This document shows positions 33,902-41,533 of a stretch of 64,000 nt of DNA, piece by piece. The notes under the pieces are model-generated. The model saw nothing but the letters and a program-made list of their open reading frames with translations. It was not told the origin of the DNA and made no database searches. This DNA comes from Methylorubrum rhodesianum. Its GTDB lineage: Bacteria > Pseudomonadota > Alphaproteobacteria > Rhizobiales > Beijerinckiaceae. Each line of letters begins with the position of its first letter. Position 1 is the stretch's first letter. The DNA lies in contig NZ_JACHOS010000015.1 in NCBI RefSeq assembly GCF_014199985.1, forward strand, positions 62,001-126,000, read 5' to 3'. A program made the position numbers and the translations under genes.

Positions 33902-34708
33902 CTAGTGCCAGAGCGCGTAGAAGTGATGAAGAGGGCCGTGTCCATGGCCGACGGGCACCGTATCCGCGGCGCGGATCGCCGCCGTGACATAGGTCTTCGC
34001 CCCGCCCACCGCCTCGGCGAGGCCCTGGCCGCGGGCGAGCCCGGCCGCTACGGCCGCCGAGAGGGTGCAGCCGGTGCCGTGGCTGTTGCGGGTCTCGATG
34101 CGCGGTGCCGCGAATCGGCGCAGCGTTCCGTCCGCGGCGATGAGGTGATCGACGCTCTCCCGGCCCTCGCCGTGGCCGCCCTTGATCAGCACGGCCCGCG
34201 CCCCGCGCGCCAGCAAACGCCGGGCCTGGCCCACCGCCTCGTTCTCGTGTCCCGCCTCCGCCTCGTCGAGCAGGGTCGCAGCCTCCGGCAGGTTGGGGGT
34301 GACGACGGTCGCCAGCGGCATCAGCTCGCCGCGCAGGGTCTCGACCGCTTCCTGCGAGATCAGCCGGTCGCCGCTGGTGGCCACCATCACGGGATCGAGC
34401 ACCACCGGGATGCCGGTGGCGTGCCGCCTCAGGCTTTCGGCCACCGCCCGGATGGTCTCGGGCCGCGAGAGCATACCGATCTTCACCGCACCCACCGCGA
34501 GATCGGCGAACACGGAGTCGATCTGCGCGGCGACGAAGTCGGCCGGCACATCGTGGATCGCCTGCACCCCGCGGGTGTTCTGCGCGGTGAGGGCGGTGAC
34601 GACGCTGGCGCCGTAGACGCGCAGGGCTGCGAAGGTCTTGAGATCGGCCTGGATGCCGGCGCCCCCGCTCGAATCCGAGCCGGCGATGGTCAGGGCGATG
34701 GCGGTCAT
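33902..34708 (-). CDS. thiD: hydroxymethylpyrimidine/phosphomethylpyrimidine kinase ThiD
   Basis: 268 residues, the usual ThiD length. Ribokinase-fold signatures: ALTIAGSDSSGGAGIQADLKT at the N-terminus, DPVMVATSGDRL in the middle and the anion-hole/catalytic motif SHGTGCTLSAAVAAGLARG near the end. It phosphorylates HMP to HMP-P and HMP-PP for thiamine synthesis. ATG 34708 fits; the frame extends to 34846 over the end of thiE. It lies 37 nt downstream of thiE, so thiE-thiD form an operon. Confidence 0.95.
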   Translation of the reverse strand: MTAIALTIAGSDSSGGAGIQADLKTFAALRVYGASVVTALTAQNTRGVQAIHDVPADFVAAQIDSVFADLAVGAVKIGMLSRPETIRAVAESLRRHATGIPVVLDPVMVATSGDRLISQEAVETLRGELMPLATVVTPNLPEAATLLDEAEAGHENEAVGQARRLLARGARAVLIKGGHGEGRESVDHLIAADGTLRRFAAPRIETRNSHGTGCTLSAAVAAGLARGQGLAEAVGGAKTYVTAAIRAADTVPVGHGHGPLHHFYALWH

Positions 34709-34745
34709 GGGCGTCTCCCGTCGTCGAGTCTTGTATTCGCCTCTT

Positions 34746-35420
34746 CTAGCGGGGACCGGCGTCCCCGCGCTGTCCGAGGGCCTCGTCGACCCGGGCGCGC
34801 AGATCTCGCGCCTTGGCCTCGGTCGCCCCGCCTTTGAACAGCGCACCGATCAGCGCCACCCCGTCGGCGCCCGCCCGGATCACGGAGGCCGCGTTGCTGG
34901 CATCGATCCCGGCGATCGCGCCGAGCGGAAGCGATTGGCCCCGGGCGAGCCGGGCGCGGAACACGATCCGCTGCAGCCCGTCGAGGCCGACCGGCGGGTC
35001 TGGATTGTCCTTGCTGGCGGTGGCGAAGACGCCGCCGATGCAGGCGTAGTCGATGGGAAGCCGGTAGAGTTCGTCGGCCTGGGCACCGGTCTTCACGGTC
35101 AGGCCGATGATGGCGCGCGGGCCGAGCAGCCGGCGCGCCTCCTCCGGGTGGAGATCCGATTGCCCGAGATGCACGCCCTCGACGCCGGCGGCGAGGGCGA
35201 GATCGACCCGATCGTTGACGAGCAGCGGCGCGCGGCCGGCGACCGCCGCATGGATCGCCCGGATCCGCGCGAGGGCGGCGCGGGCATCGGTCAGATCCTT
35301 GTCGCGGTACTGGAGCAGGGTGGCGCCGCCGGCTACGGCTTCCGCGGCCAGGGCGGCGAGCGCCGCTGCATCACCGCCCAGCACGCCGACATCGAGAATG
35401 CCGTAGAGGCGAAGATCCAC
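34746..35420 (-). CDS. thiE: thiamine-phosphate synthase ThiE
   Basis: 224 residues of the TIM-barrel enzyme that joins HMP-PP and thiazole phosphate to give thiamine phosphate. Diagnostic motifs: LLQYRDKD, LLVNDRVDLAL, GVHLGQSDLHP, IGLTVKT, YACIGGVFATASK, GAIAGID and GVALIGALF. Start is GTG at 35420, preceded by GGCGGGGA; the frame extends far upstream (ATG 35495 and beyond) but only as low-complexity sequence. No TPP-riboswitch core is recognisable in the 319 nt upstream. Confidence 0.93.
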   Translation of the reverse strand: MDLRLYGILDVGVLGGDAAALAALAAEAVAGGATLLQYRDKDLTDARAALARIRAIHAAVAGRAPLLVNDRVDLALAAGVEGVHLGQSDLHPEEARRLLGPRAIIGLTVKTGAQADELYRLPIDYACIGGVFATASKDNPDPPVGLDGLQRIVFRARLARGQSLPLGAIAGIDASNAASVIRAGADGVALIGALFKGGATEAKARDLRARVDEALGQRGDAGPR

Positions 35421-35739
35421 CGTGATCCCCGCCGACGGACGGGACAAGCCGATCCCTGCGGCCGTCCCTGCACCGAGCCCTGCCCCGATGCTCATACCGA
35501 TCCCCCGACCTGTCCGAGCATCTGCCGTCCGAGCGCCATGGCCGCTCCCTTCGTTGATCCTGCCCTTTCGTCTAGCAGGATCGGCCCGCCGCGGCGACCG
35601 TGGCTCGACTCGTCTGCGGATGAGGCCGTCGCGTCCGTTGACGGTGCCGGGGCCGATCCGGCAAGAGCGGAGCGGTGGATTGGAACCGCTTCCGCCGACG
35701 AGGAAGGCCCGAGGAGAGGGGCTCAAGGCCGACGAACGC
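35421..35739. other. intergenic region between divergent thiE and NrtR-like genes
   Basis: About 319 nt. It must carry the promoters for thiED (minus) and the regulator gene (plus). I looked for the THI-box core and did not find it on the minus strand. No other feature is visible. Confidence 0.5.
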
Positions 35740-36744
35740 ATGAGCACGGCCGAACCGGGTGTGACCGCCGCCGTGGCGGACAAGGGGACGCGCAATGCCA
35801 GCGCCTCCTCGGTGGGGCTCGTCGCCGTGATCGTGGCGGCGACGGACGGGGAGCCGCGCGCGCTCACGGTGCAGGTTGCCGGGCAGGCTCCGGGGCGTGG
35901 GACCGCCCTGCCCGCCGGCCCGCTGGTGCCCGAGCACGCCACGCTGGAGCGGGGCCTTCGCGCCTGGGTCGAGCAGCAGACCCATCAGCGCCTCGGTTAT
36001 GTCGAGCAGCTCTACACCTTCGGCGATCGCGACCGCGAGGGCGGCCAGCACGGCGTGCATCTGCTCTCGGTGGCCTATCTCGCCCTGGTGCGTGAGCTGC
36101 GCCCGGCCGGCCTCGCGGAGGCCGCCTGGCGCAACTGGTACCGCTACCTGCCCTGGGAAGACTTTCGCGAGGGACGCCCGCCGGCGCTCAGCGAGATCGA
36201 GCCGCGCCTGATGGCCTGGGTCGCCGCGGCCTCCGATCCGAAGCTCCGGCGCCTGCGCGAGGATCGGGTCGGGCTGAGCTTCGGGATCGGCGGCGCCTGG
36301 AACGAGGAGCGGGTGCTGGAGCGCTACGAGTTGCTGTTCGAGGCGGGTCTGATCCCCGAGGCCAAGGGGCAGACCGGCGCCGCCGTGCCCGATGATCTCG
36401 CCATCACCGGGCAACCGATGGCGCACGACCATCGCCGGGTGCTCGCCACCGCGATCGGTCGCCTGCGCGGCAAGATCAAGTATCGCCCGGTGGTGTTCGA
36501 GCTGATGCCGCCCGCCTTCACCCTGCTGCAGCTTCAGCGCACGGTGGAGGCGTTGTCGGGCACGCGGCTGCACAAGCAGAACTTCCGCCGCCTCGTGGCG
36601 CAGCAGGGACTCGTCGAGGAGACGGAGGCGCTCACCAGCGGCAATGCTGGGCGTCCGGCCCGGCTGGTGCGGTTCCGCCGCGAGGTTCTCCTGGAGCGCC
36701 CGGCGCCCGGCGTGCGGCTGACCCCGTCGCGACGGACGGTGTGA
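35740..36744 (+). CDS. NrtR-like Nudix-fold transcriptional regulator
   Basis: 334 residues. The N-terminal about 150 residues follow the Nudix fold used as ligand sensor in NrtR; the Nudix box is degenerate (ATLERGLRAWVEQQTHQRLG, lacking REXXEE), so no hydrolysis is expected. The C-terminal winged helix is characteristic: GKIKYRPVVFELMPPAFTLL and TRLHKQNFRRLVAQQGLVEE. NrtR proteins control NAD synthesis genes in response to ADP-ribose. The roughly 100-residue insert between the two (YLPWEDFREGRPP and on) is longer than in typical NrtR. ATG 35740 is chosen; the frame is open from 35422. Target genes are not visible next to it. Confidence 0.75.
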   Translation: MSTAEPGVTAAVADKGTRNASASSVGLVAVIVAATDGEPRALTVQVAGQAPGRGTALPAGPLVPEHATLERGLRAWVEQQTHQRLGYVEQLYTFGDRDREGGQHGVHLLSVAYLALVRELRPAGLAEAAWRNWYRYLPWEDFREGRPPALSEIEPRLMAWVAAASDPKLRRLREDRVGLSFGIGGAWNEERVLERYELLFEAGLIPEAKGQTGAAVPDDLAITGQPMAHDHRRVLATAIGRLRGKIKYRPVVFELMPPAFTLLQLQRTVEALSGTRLHKQNFRRLVAQQGLVEETEALTSGNAGRPARLVRFRREVLLERPAPGVRLTPSRRTV

Positions 36745-36804
36745 GGGGACCGGCGCGGGTGATCGTCGGTCCTGGGCAGGGCCGGCCGTCCTGCGGCACC
36801 GTGC

Positions 36805-37080
36805 TCAGCCCTGAAGGACGCGTCCGAACTGCTCCGGGCAGCCTGCGACGAGGGTAGGCGCCAGCGGCAGGTCGGCGCGGGTGCAGAGACTGAAGCCGTA
36901 ATAGGGCGTCAGCAGATCCGGTTCGGGAACGCCGACCCAGAGACGGACCATCGGCCAATCCTCATCCACGCTGACGAGGAGCATCTGGCGGGACGGATCG
37001 AGCGCGGCCGCCTGCTCGCGAAACAGGATCTCGACCGACCGGATCTTCTCGGTCGCGATTCGCCTTTGTGCCCAGATCAT
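36805..37080 (-). CDS. small protein of unknown function
   Basis: 91 residues without signal or membrane helix. The sequence is mixed alpha/beta (IRSVEILFREQAAALDPSRQ, MLLVSVDEDWPMVRLWVG) and ends VAGCPEQFGRVLQG. No family recognised. ATG 37080 is the best start; the longer frame to 37287 is Arg-rich and looks like shadow. Converges with the NrtR-like gene. Confidence 0.5.
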   Translation of the reverse strand: MIWAQRRIATEKIRSVEILFREQAAALDPSRQMLLVSVDEDWPMVRLWVGVPEPDLLTPYYGFSLCTRADLPLAPTLVAGCPEQFGRVLQG

Positions 37081-37127
37081 CGGCAAGCGCCCTCCGACGG
37101 CGGGTTTGCCGACCGGATGGCGGTCTC

Positions 37128-37316
37128 TCAATCGGTCCTGGCGCAGGGCAGGTGCCACGGCGGACCGCGGATGAAGCGTCGACCGAAACCGTAGAGCGGT
37201 CCGGAGGCGCCGCGCCGTGCGGCCAACGGTAGGCCAAGGGGCTCGGCCAGAGGCTCGGGCAGGAGGCCCGGCAAATAGCCTGGCCAACGGGCCGAGCCTT
37301 GCCGAGCCTGCGTCAT
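37128..37316 (-). CDS. possible short ORF after mucR2
   Basis: 62 residues (MTQARQGSARWPGYLPGLLP at the start), beginning 16 nt after the mucR2 stop on the same strand. Leu/Pro/Arg-rich, no known motif, no clear ribosome binding site. It may be a small gene cotranscribed with mucR2 or chance. Confidence 0.25.
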   Translation of the reverse strand: MTQARQGSARWPGYLPGLLPEPLAEPLGLPLAARRGASGPLYGFGRRFIRGPPWHLPCARTD

Positions 37317-37332
37317 CCGAGCCGATGCGGCC

Positions 37333-37857
37333 TCAGGCTTGCGCTTCCTTCTTGCGGCGCGGGGCGCGACGCTTCTTCTCCGGAGCGGGCTCCGGCTCGG
37401 CGGCCACGGGCTCGGGCGCCGCCTCCGGCTCGGCGACCCGGCGCCGCTGCTGCCCCAGACCGAGGGCGCGTGCCAGTTCTGAGCGCTGCTCCGAATAGCT
37501 CGCCGACGTCATCGGGTAGTCGTTGGGCAGGCCCCACTTCGCCCGATACTGTTCCGGCGAGAGACCGCGCAGGGTGAGATGGCGGCGCAGCGTCTTGTAG
37601 GGCTTGCCGTCCTCGAAGCTGACCAGGAAATCGTGGCTGATCGACTTGCGGATCTCCTGCGGCGTCGCCTTCGGCGGGCCGGTCTCGAGGGACGGACGTC
37701 CGCTCAAGCTGACCGAGCGGATCGCCTCATGCACTTCTCCGAGCAGTTTCGGAAGCTCGGCGCTCTGGACATGATTGTTGCTGACATAAGCAGAAACGAC
37801 ATCCGCCGTAAGGGTAACGAGGCGGGCTGTTTCCGCATCCTGTTCACTGGTTTCCAT
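37333..37857 (-). CDS. mucR: MucR/Ros family transcriptional regulator (MucR2)
   Basis: 174 residues, a paralogue of MucR1 with the same layout: N-terminal oligomerisation part (TADVVSAYVSNNHVQSAELP), Ros-like core and basic tail. The core reads VSFEDGKPYKTLRRHLTLRG, so both zinc Cys are Ser and Asp and the second His is Arg. Only one of the four classical ligands remains, so the fold is probably zinc-free. YRAKWGLPNDYPM and LARALGLGQQRRR are well conserved. Start ATG 37857. The DNA upstream is AT-richer, as for mucR1. Confidence 0.9.
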   Translation of the reverse strand: METSEQDAETARLVTLTADVVSAYVSNNHVQSAELPKLLGEVHEAIRSVSLSGRPSLETGPPKATPQEIRKSISHDFLVSFEDGKPYKTLRRHLTLRGLSPEQYRAKWGLPNDYPMTSASYSEQRSELARALGLGQQRRRVAEPEAAPEPVAAEPEPAPEKKRRAPRRKKEAQA

Positions 37858-38592
37858 GGCGCGATCTTCTATGAGGGAGGATTACCAGCAAGACGGTAAG
37901 CTCAGAGCCGCTGACGAGCAAGACATCATCTTTGAAATCGCGCTCAATCAGGTCGAAGAGAATGGAGCGCCGCGCCTGTTTCTATGCTTCCCGAATGGAA
38001 AAATAGCCGTTGCGAAGCTGCTGAAAAAAACGATTGCGTGCGACTTGCGGCTCAGCCTTTAGAGCTAGCTGGAATATTTCATATGTTAGGAACGGTATCG
38101 ACGTCTTTTAGAAAACGATGCTGTTTCAACGGGTTGAGATTTCGGTGGCGGAGGCGGTTCCGGTGCTGCGGGTGCGGGTCGGGCAGCCTTGCGCTCGCGA
38201 TGACGGTCCAGGTCCGGCAAAACACCTTTGGGTTGCGACACCCCGCCGCATGTCTCAGTATTTTCTGTGGATTTCCTTGGCCGCCTCAAGCGAATTGAGC
38301 GCATCGAAGAGACAAGGGCGTCCGGTCTCACCGTCGTCCCGGTTCAGCCTCAAGTCTATGTCCGCAATACAAGGTTGCGCCAACTCGATCGAGGTGGGGC
38401 GGAGCACGAGCCGCTGTTGCGCTGTCGAGATGCGGCCTTCGTCCCGGCTCGTATGAGCGGAATCTTATCGGGCTCGATCACAGGGGTACGGGGCCGGCCG
38501 TTTGGCAGCCGGCCGGCACCGAGCCTCCGGCGTCGGGCCGATAAGCCGGTTCCCGCTTCGCCGGGCGAAGATCGCCCGGAATGGTCCGGGGG
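37858..38592. other. 735-nt gene-poor, AT-richer region
   Basis: Between mucR2 and argC. The first about 250 nt are clearly AT-richer than the rest of the window. A 68-codon plus-strand frame (37856-38062; MREDYQQDGKLRAADEQD from 37871) lies there; it overlaps the mucR2 start, has no ribosome binding site and shows codon use unlike neighbours. The remainder holds no convincing gene. It may be a regulatory region, an undetected small RNA locus or a decayed foreign fragment. Confidence 0.4.
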
Positions 38593-39537
38593 TCAGTCGA
38601 GACCGAGCATCAGGCCGAGATTCTGGACTGCGGCTCCCGAAGCGCCCTTACCGAGATTGTCGAGGCGGGCAACCAGCACGGCTTGGCCGTGGCTGTCGGA
38701 GCCGAAAACCCGCAATTCGAGCCGGTCGGTATCGTTAAGGGCTTCCGGCTCGAGGCGCTCGCGGTGGGCGCCTTCCTCCGCGCCGCGCACGACCTTCACC
38801 AGCGGCGCGCCGGCATACCAATCGGCGAGCGCCGCCTCGAGGTCGCCCGGCGTCGGGCGGCCGGGCACCGTGCCGAGATGCAGCGGAATGCTGACCAGCA
38901 TGCCCTGCCGGAAGTTGCCGACGGAGGGGATGAAGATCGGTCGGCGGGTGAGGCGGCTATAGGCTTCGATCTCCGGCAGGTGCTTGTGGCCGAAGCCGAG
39001 CCCGTAGAGCTGGAACGGTGCCCCCTCCCTGCGCTCGTAGCTCTCGATCATGCTGCGGCCGCCGCCGCTATAGCCGCTGACCGCGTTGATGCTGATGGGA
39101 TGATCCGCCGGAAGCAGGCCGCGCTCGACCAGCGGGCGCAGCAGCGCGATCGCTCCGGTCGGATAGCAGCCGGGATTGGCGACCCGGCGCGCGTTGCGGA
39201 TGGCCTCGGCCTGATCCGGCGCCATCTCGGCGAAGCCGTAGGCCCAGCCCGGCGCGATGCGGTGGGCCGTGCTGGCGTCGAGGAGCTTCGGGCCGCCCTC
39301 GGGCAGGCTGTCGGCCAGGGCCGCCGTCTCGCGGGAGGCGTCGTCGGGCAGGCAGAGCACGACGAGATCGACCTCCTCGAGGATCGTCCGCTTCGCGCCC
39401 GCATCCTTCCGGCTCTCGTGGGGGATGCTGACGAGGCGCACCCTGCCCTCGCGCTCCAGACGCTCGCGGATGCCGAGGCCGGTGGTGCCGGCCTCGCCGT
39501 CGATGAACACCTTCGGAGCGCTGACGCCGTCGGACAT
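38593..39537 (-). CDS. argC: N-acetyl-gamma-glutamyl-phosphate reductase ArgC (type 2)
   Basis: 314 residues, the short form of ArgC. N-terminal NADP-binding GEAGTTGLGIRERL, the active-site Cys in NPGCYPTGAIALLRPL (C124), then INAVSGYSGGGRSM and GHKHLPEIEAYSRL. It makes N-acetylglutamate semialdehyde in arginine synthesis. ATG 39537 is the natural start. It is isolated from other arg genes here. Confidence 0.95.
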   Translation of the reverse strand: MSDGVSAPKVFIDGEAGTTGLGIRERLEREGRVRLVSIPHESRKDAGAKRTILEEVDLVVLCLPDDASRETAALADSLPEGGPKLLDASTAHRIAPGWAYGFAEMAPDQAEAIRNARRVANPGCYPTGAIALLRPLVERGLLPADHPISINAVSGYSGGGRSMIESYERREGAPFQLYGLGFGHKHLPEIEAYSRLTRRPIFIPSVGNFRQGMLVSIPLHLGTVPGRPTPGDLEAALADWYAGAPLVKVVRGAEEGAHRERLEPEALNDTDRLELRVFGSDSHGQAVLVARLDNLGKGASGAAVQNLGLMLGLD

Positions 39538-39733
39538 CGCAACAATCCTCGCTCGACCCTGGTCCGGGCCGCTCTGTATACGTGGCGGGTGGAGCAACCC
39601 GTTGCCTCGGTGGCGCGGAGGTGGAAGTTCCGCCCTCCCCTGTCAACGTCTTCGGTGCCCGCACGGGCTCTTCCGTGCGACCCCGGCCGGTCGTGGCCGA
39701 GCCGCGTTGTCCGTGGACAGGCCGAGCGCCGCC

Positions 39734-39758
39734 GGAACTCAAGATGACGCCTTCTGTT
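39734..39758 (+). promoter_or_regulatory. EcfG-type promoter for DUF5872 gene
   Basis: GGAAC (39734-39738), 16-nt spacer, TGTT (39755-39758). The alphaproteobacterial general-stress consensus is GGAAC-N16/17-CGTT; only one base of the -10 differs. It lies 33 nt upstream of the ATG at 39791. Confidence 0.65.
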
Positions 39759-39790
39759 GACAGCCGAATGTCGCTCAGGAGGCGAACCCG

Positions 39791-40339
39791 ATGTCAGGCA
39801 CAGCGAAGAAGACTGATCCGAAGCTCTGGGACAAGGTCAAGAAAGAGGTGACGCAATCGTCCAAGGGCGGCAAGCCCGGACAATGGTCGGCCCGCAAGGC
39901 CCAGATGGCCACCAGCGAATACAAGAAGGAAGGCGGCGGCTACGCCGGCAAGAAGTCCGACGACAACGATCTCAAGCAGTGGACCGATGAGGAGTGGGAC
40001 ACCAAGTCGGGCAAGGCGAGCGGCAAGACCGGCGAGCGCTACCTGCCCAAGAAGGCGCGCGAGAAACTGTCCGATTCGGAGTACAAGCGCTCGACCGCAA
40101 AGAAGCGGGCCGATTCCGCGCAAGGCAAGCAGCACTCGAAGCAGCCCGCCGACGTGGCCAAGAAGGCGGCTTCCGCCCGCAAGACCGGCGGCAAGGCCGG
40201 CAGGACGACGGACAGGAAGGTGTCGGCCAAAAGCGGCAGCGGCGCGACCAAGGCGGAGCTGATGCAGCGCGCGCGCAAGCAGGACATTCCCGGGCGCTCG
40301 AAGATGACCAAGGGCGAGCTGGAGCGCGCCCTGGCCTGA
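39791..40339 (+). CDS. Lys-rich DUF5872-type protein with C-terminal Rho-N/SAP-like segment
   Basis: 182 residues, strongly basic. Residues about 10-115 match the DUF5872-type pattern (GQWSARKAQMA, WTDEEWDTKSGKAS, TGERYLPKKAREKL, SDSEYKRSTAKKRAD). A Lys/Ala-rich linker follows and the last about 30 residues (TKAELMQRARKQDIPGRSKM then TKGELERAL) resemble a SAP/Rho-N helix-extended-loop-helix that binds nucleic acid. A DNA-protective or nucleoid-associated stress role is inference. AGGAGG at 39777-39782 sits 8 nt before the ATG, an excellent ribosome binding site. An EcfG-type promoter precedes it. Confidence 0.8.
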   Translation: MSGTAKKTDPKLWDKVKKEVTQSSKGGKPGQWSARKAQMATSEYKKEGGGYAGKKSDDNDLKQWTDEEWDTKSGKASGKTGERYLPKKAREKLSDSEYKRSTAKKRADSAQGKQHSKQPADVAKKAASARKTGGKAGRTTDRKVSAKSGSGATKAELMQRARKQDIPGRSKMTKGELERALA

Positions 40340-40620
40340 TCCGCGCGGGAGAGCGGCGAGGGCGGCTTCCGCCCCGCCGCGCTCGAAGGCGTCGGCCGCA
40401 ACGACGTGCCGGCGCCCGATGGTCGAAGACATCCGGGGCCATCGAGGGAAATCGGCCGGGTCGGTGCAAGTCGCAACCGCCGTCGCGTCTTAAGGTCGCC
40501 GCAGCGAGGGCCGCCGGTTCGTCGGGCGCTGTGTCGGACCGTCACGCCGCCGCCGCACGAGCGGGCGTCGATGCATGGCCCCGGCGTTCGGAGGATGCTT
40601 TCGAAAGCTCCGTGGGGGAC

Positions 40621-40791
40621 TCAGTTCTCGTCAGGGCCGGCCGCGGAAGGCTCGGGCTCGCCGTCTGTGTAGCCCTCAAGCCAGTCGAGGCTCTCTTGCG
40701 AACCCGCCTCGTAGGGGTTCGCGGAGTCGGGCTGGCCCATCGCCTTGGCGGCTTTGCCCTCTTCGAAGATCTTGCTCGATACCACGGCCAT
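40621..40791 (-). CDS. small ribosome modulation factor/CrpP-like protein
   Basis: 56 residues. The segment EEGKAAKAMGQPDSANPYEA then WLEGYTDGE resembles the Rmf/CrpP group (GxxA..G....NPY......W..G). Rmf dimerises ribosomes in stationary phase; CrpP relatives are small proteins of less certain role. The protein is acidic in its tail, unlike basic Rmf, so ribosome binding is not assured. ATG 40791 is chosen because AAAGGA lies 7 nt upstream; the longer frame starting at 40824 lacks this. No EcfG-type promoter is visible for it, though its neighbours have one. Confidence 0.6.
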   Translation of the reverse strand: MAVVSSKIFEEGKAAKAMGQPDSANPYEAGSQESLDWLEGYTDGEPEPSAAGPDEN

Positions 40792-41019
40792 CGACCGATC
40801 CTTTCGCGATGCGGGCTCGGCCATCGCCGGGCCGGAGGGGGCGGGAACAGAAGCGATCCGGCGCCGCGGCGGTTCCCGCGGGAGCCGCCGCCGTTCTTAC
40901 AAACTGCGATGGCTTTTCGCGCGAGTGTCTCGTTGGCGAATCGTCGCTTGGCGCAGTGAATCTCCCGCGCCGCGCGGGCTCGTCGGTGCGCTCCCCGCTT
41001 CGATCGAGCGCGGAGCCTG

Positions 41020-41220
41020 TCAGGAGACGGAATCGGGTTCCGGCGCGGGCTTGGCCTCGGCGCGGTGCAGGCGGCTCAGCAGCACGAGCAGCGAGCCGGG
41101 CAGCGGAGCTTCCAAGCTGTCCGGGGCGAGGATGTCCGAGCTCGCGGCCCGCCGGCGGTCGGGCCGCGGCTCGCGCTTCACGATGACGGGGGAACGGAGG
41201 CGGGCGGATCTGGGTGTCAT
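41020..41220 (-). CDS. 66-residue protein of unknown function, probable general-stress gene
   Basis: Basic N-terminal half (TPRSARLRSPVIVKREPRPD) and a hydrophobic helix-like stretch (LPGSLLVLLSRLH). No known family. The evidence for a real gene is the perfect EcfG-type promoter 130 nt upstream on the same strand (41352-41376). ATG 41220 is the first good start downstream of it; no strong ribosome binding site is seen. The transcript could also be a small RNA. Confidence 0.45.
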   Translation of the reverse strand: MTPRSARLRSPVIVKREPRPDRRRAASSDILAPDSLEAPLPGSLLVLLSRLHRAEAKPAPEPDSVS

Positions 41221-41533
41221 GACGCGGTGAGAACTCAAAGGCGCATGATGAACGGTACTGCAAAGCCCCTCTTGCAGACCCCGCCCAAAGAGGGCGGACC
41301 CGTCGATGGAGGGTCGGCGGGGTGCAGGTACGAGTCGCTTTGGACGATGTGAACGCCGCCTTTCGGCTCCGGTTCCGCACATTTAGACTAGAAATTAGAC
41401 ATCATGCTTGTGGATTAGGCATTATTTGTCTTGTCTGTGCTATTTCGAACACGGCTCGCGCCCCGCCTCGATCGAGGCCGGGCGTGCGTGAAGGCCGTGG
41501 CCCTCCGGGCGTGCCGGTGGTAGAGGGCGCTCC
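41221..41533. other. intergenic region with stress promoter and AT-rich patch
   Basis: About 313 nt between the divergent 66-residue gene and prmA. It holds the EcfG-type promoter, a small hairpin (CCGCCC-aaaga-GGGCGG, 41281-41297) and an AT-rich stretch at about 41380-41450 that probably carries the prmA promoter. Confidence 0.5.
41352..41376 (-). promoter_or_regulatory. perfect EcfG-type promoter (minus strand)
   Basis: Reading minus: GGAAC (41376-41372), 16-nt spacer, CGTT (41355-41352), an exact match to the EcfG general-stress consensus. It points toward the 66-residue gene. Confidence 0.7.

Noticed and set aside
35421..35739. TPP riboswitch before thiE
   Set aside because: No CTGAGA / ACCTGAT / GG-A-TAATGC-type core on the minus strand.
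37856..38062. 68-codon plus ORF overlapping the mucR2 start
   Set aside because: No ribosome binding site, unlike codon use, overlaps the mucR2 start; kept only as a note on the AT-richer region.
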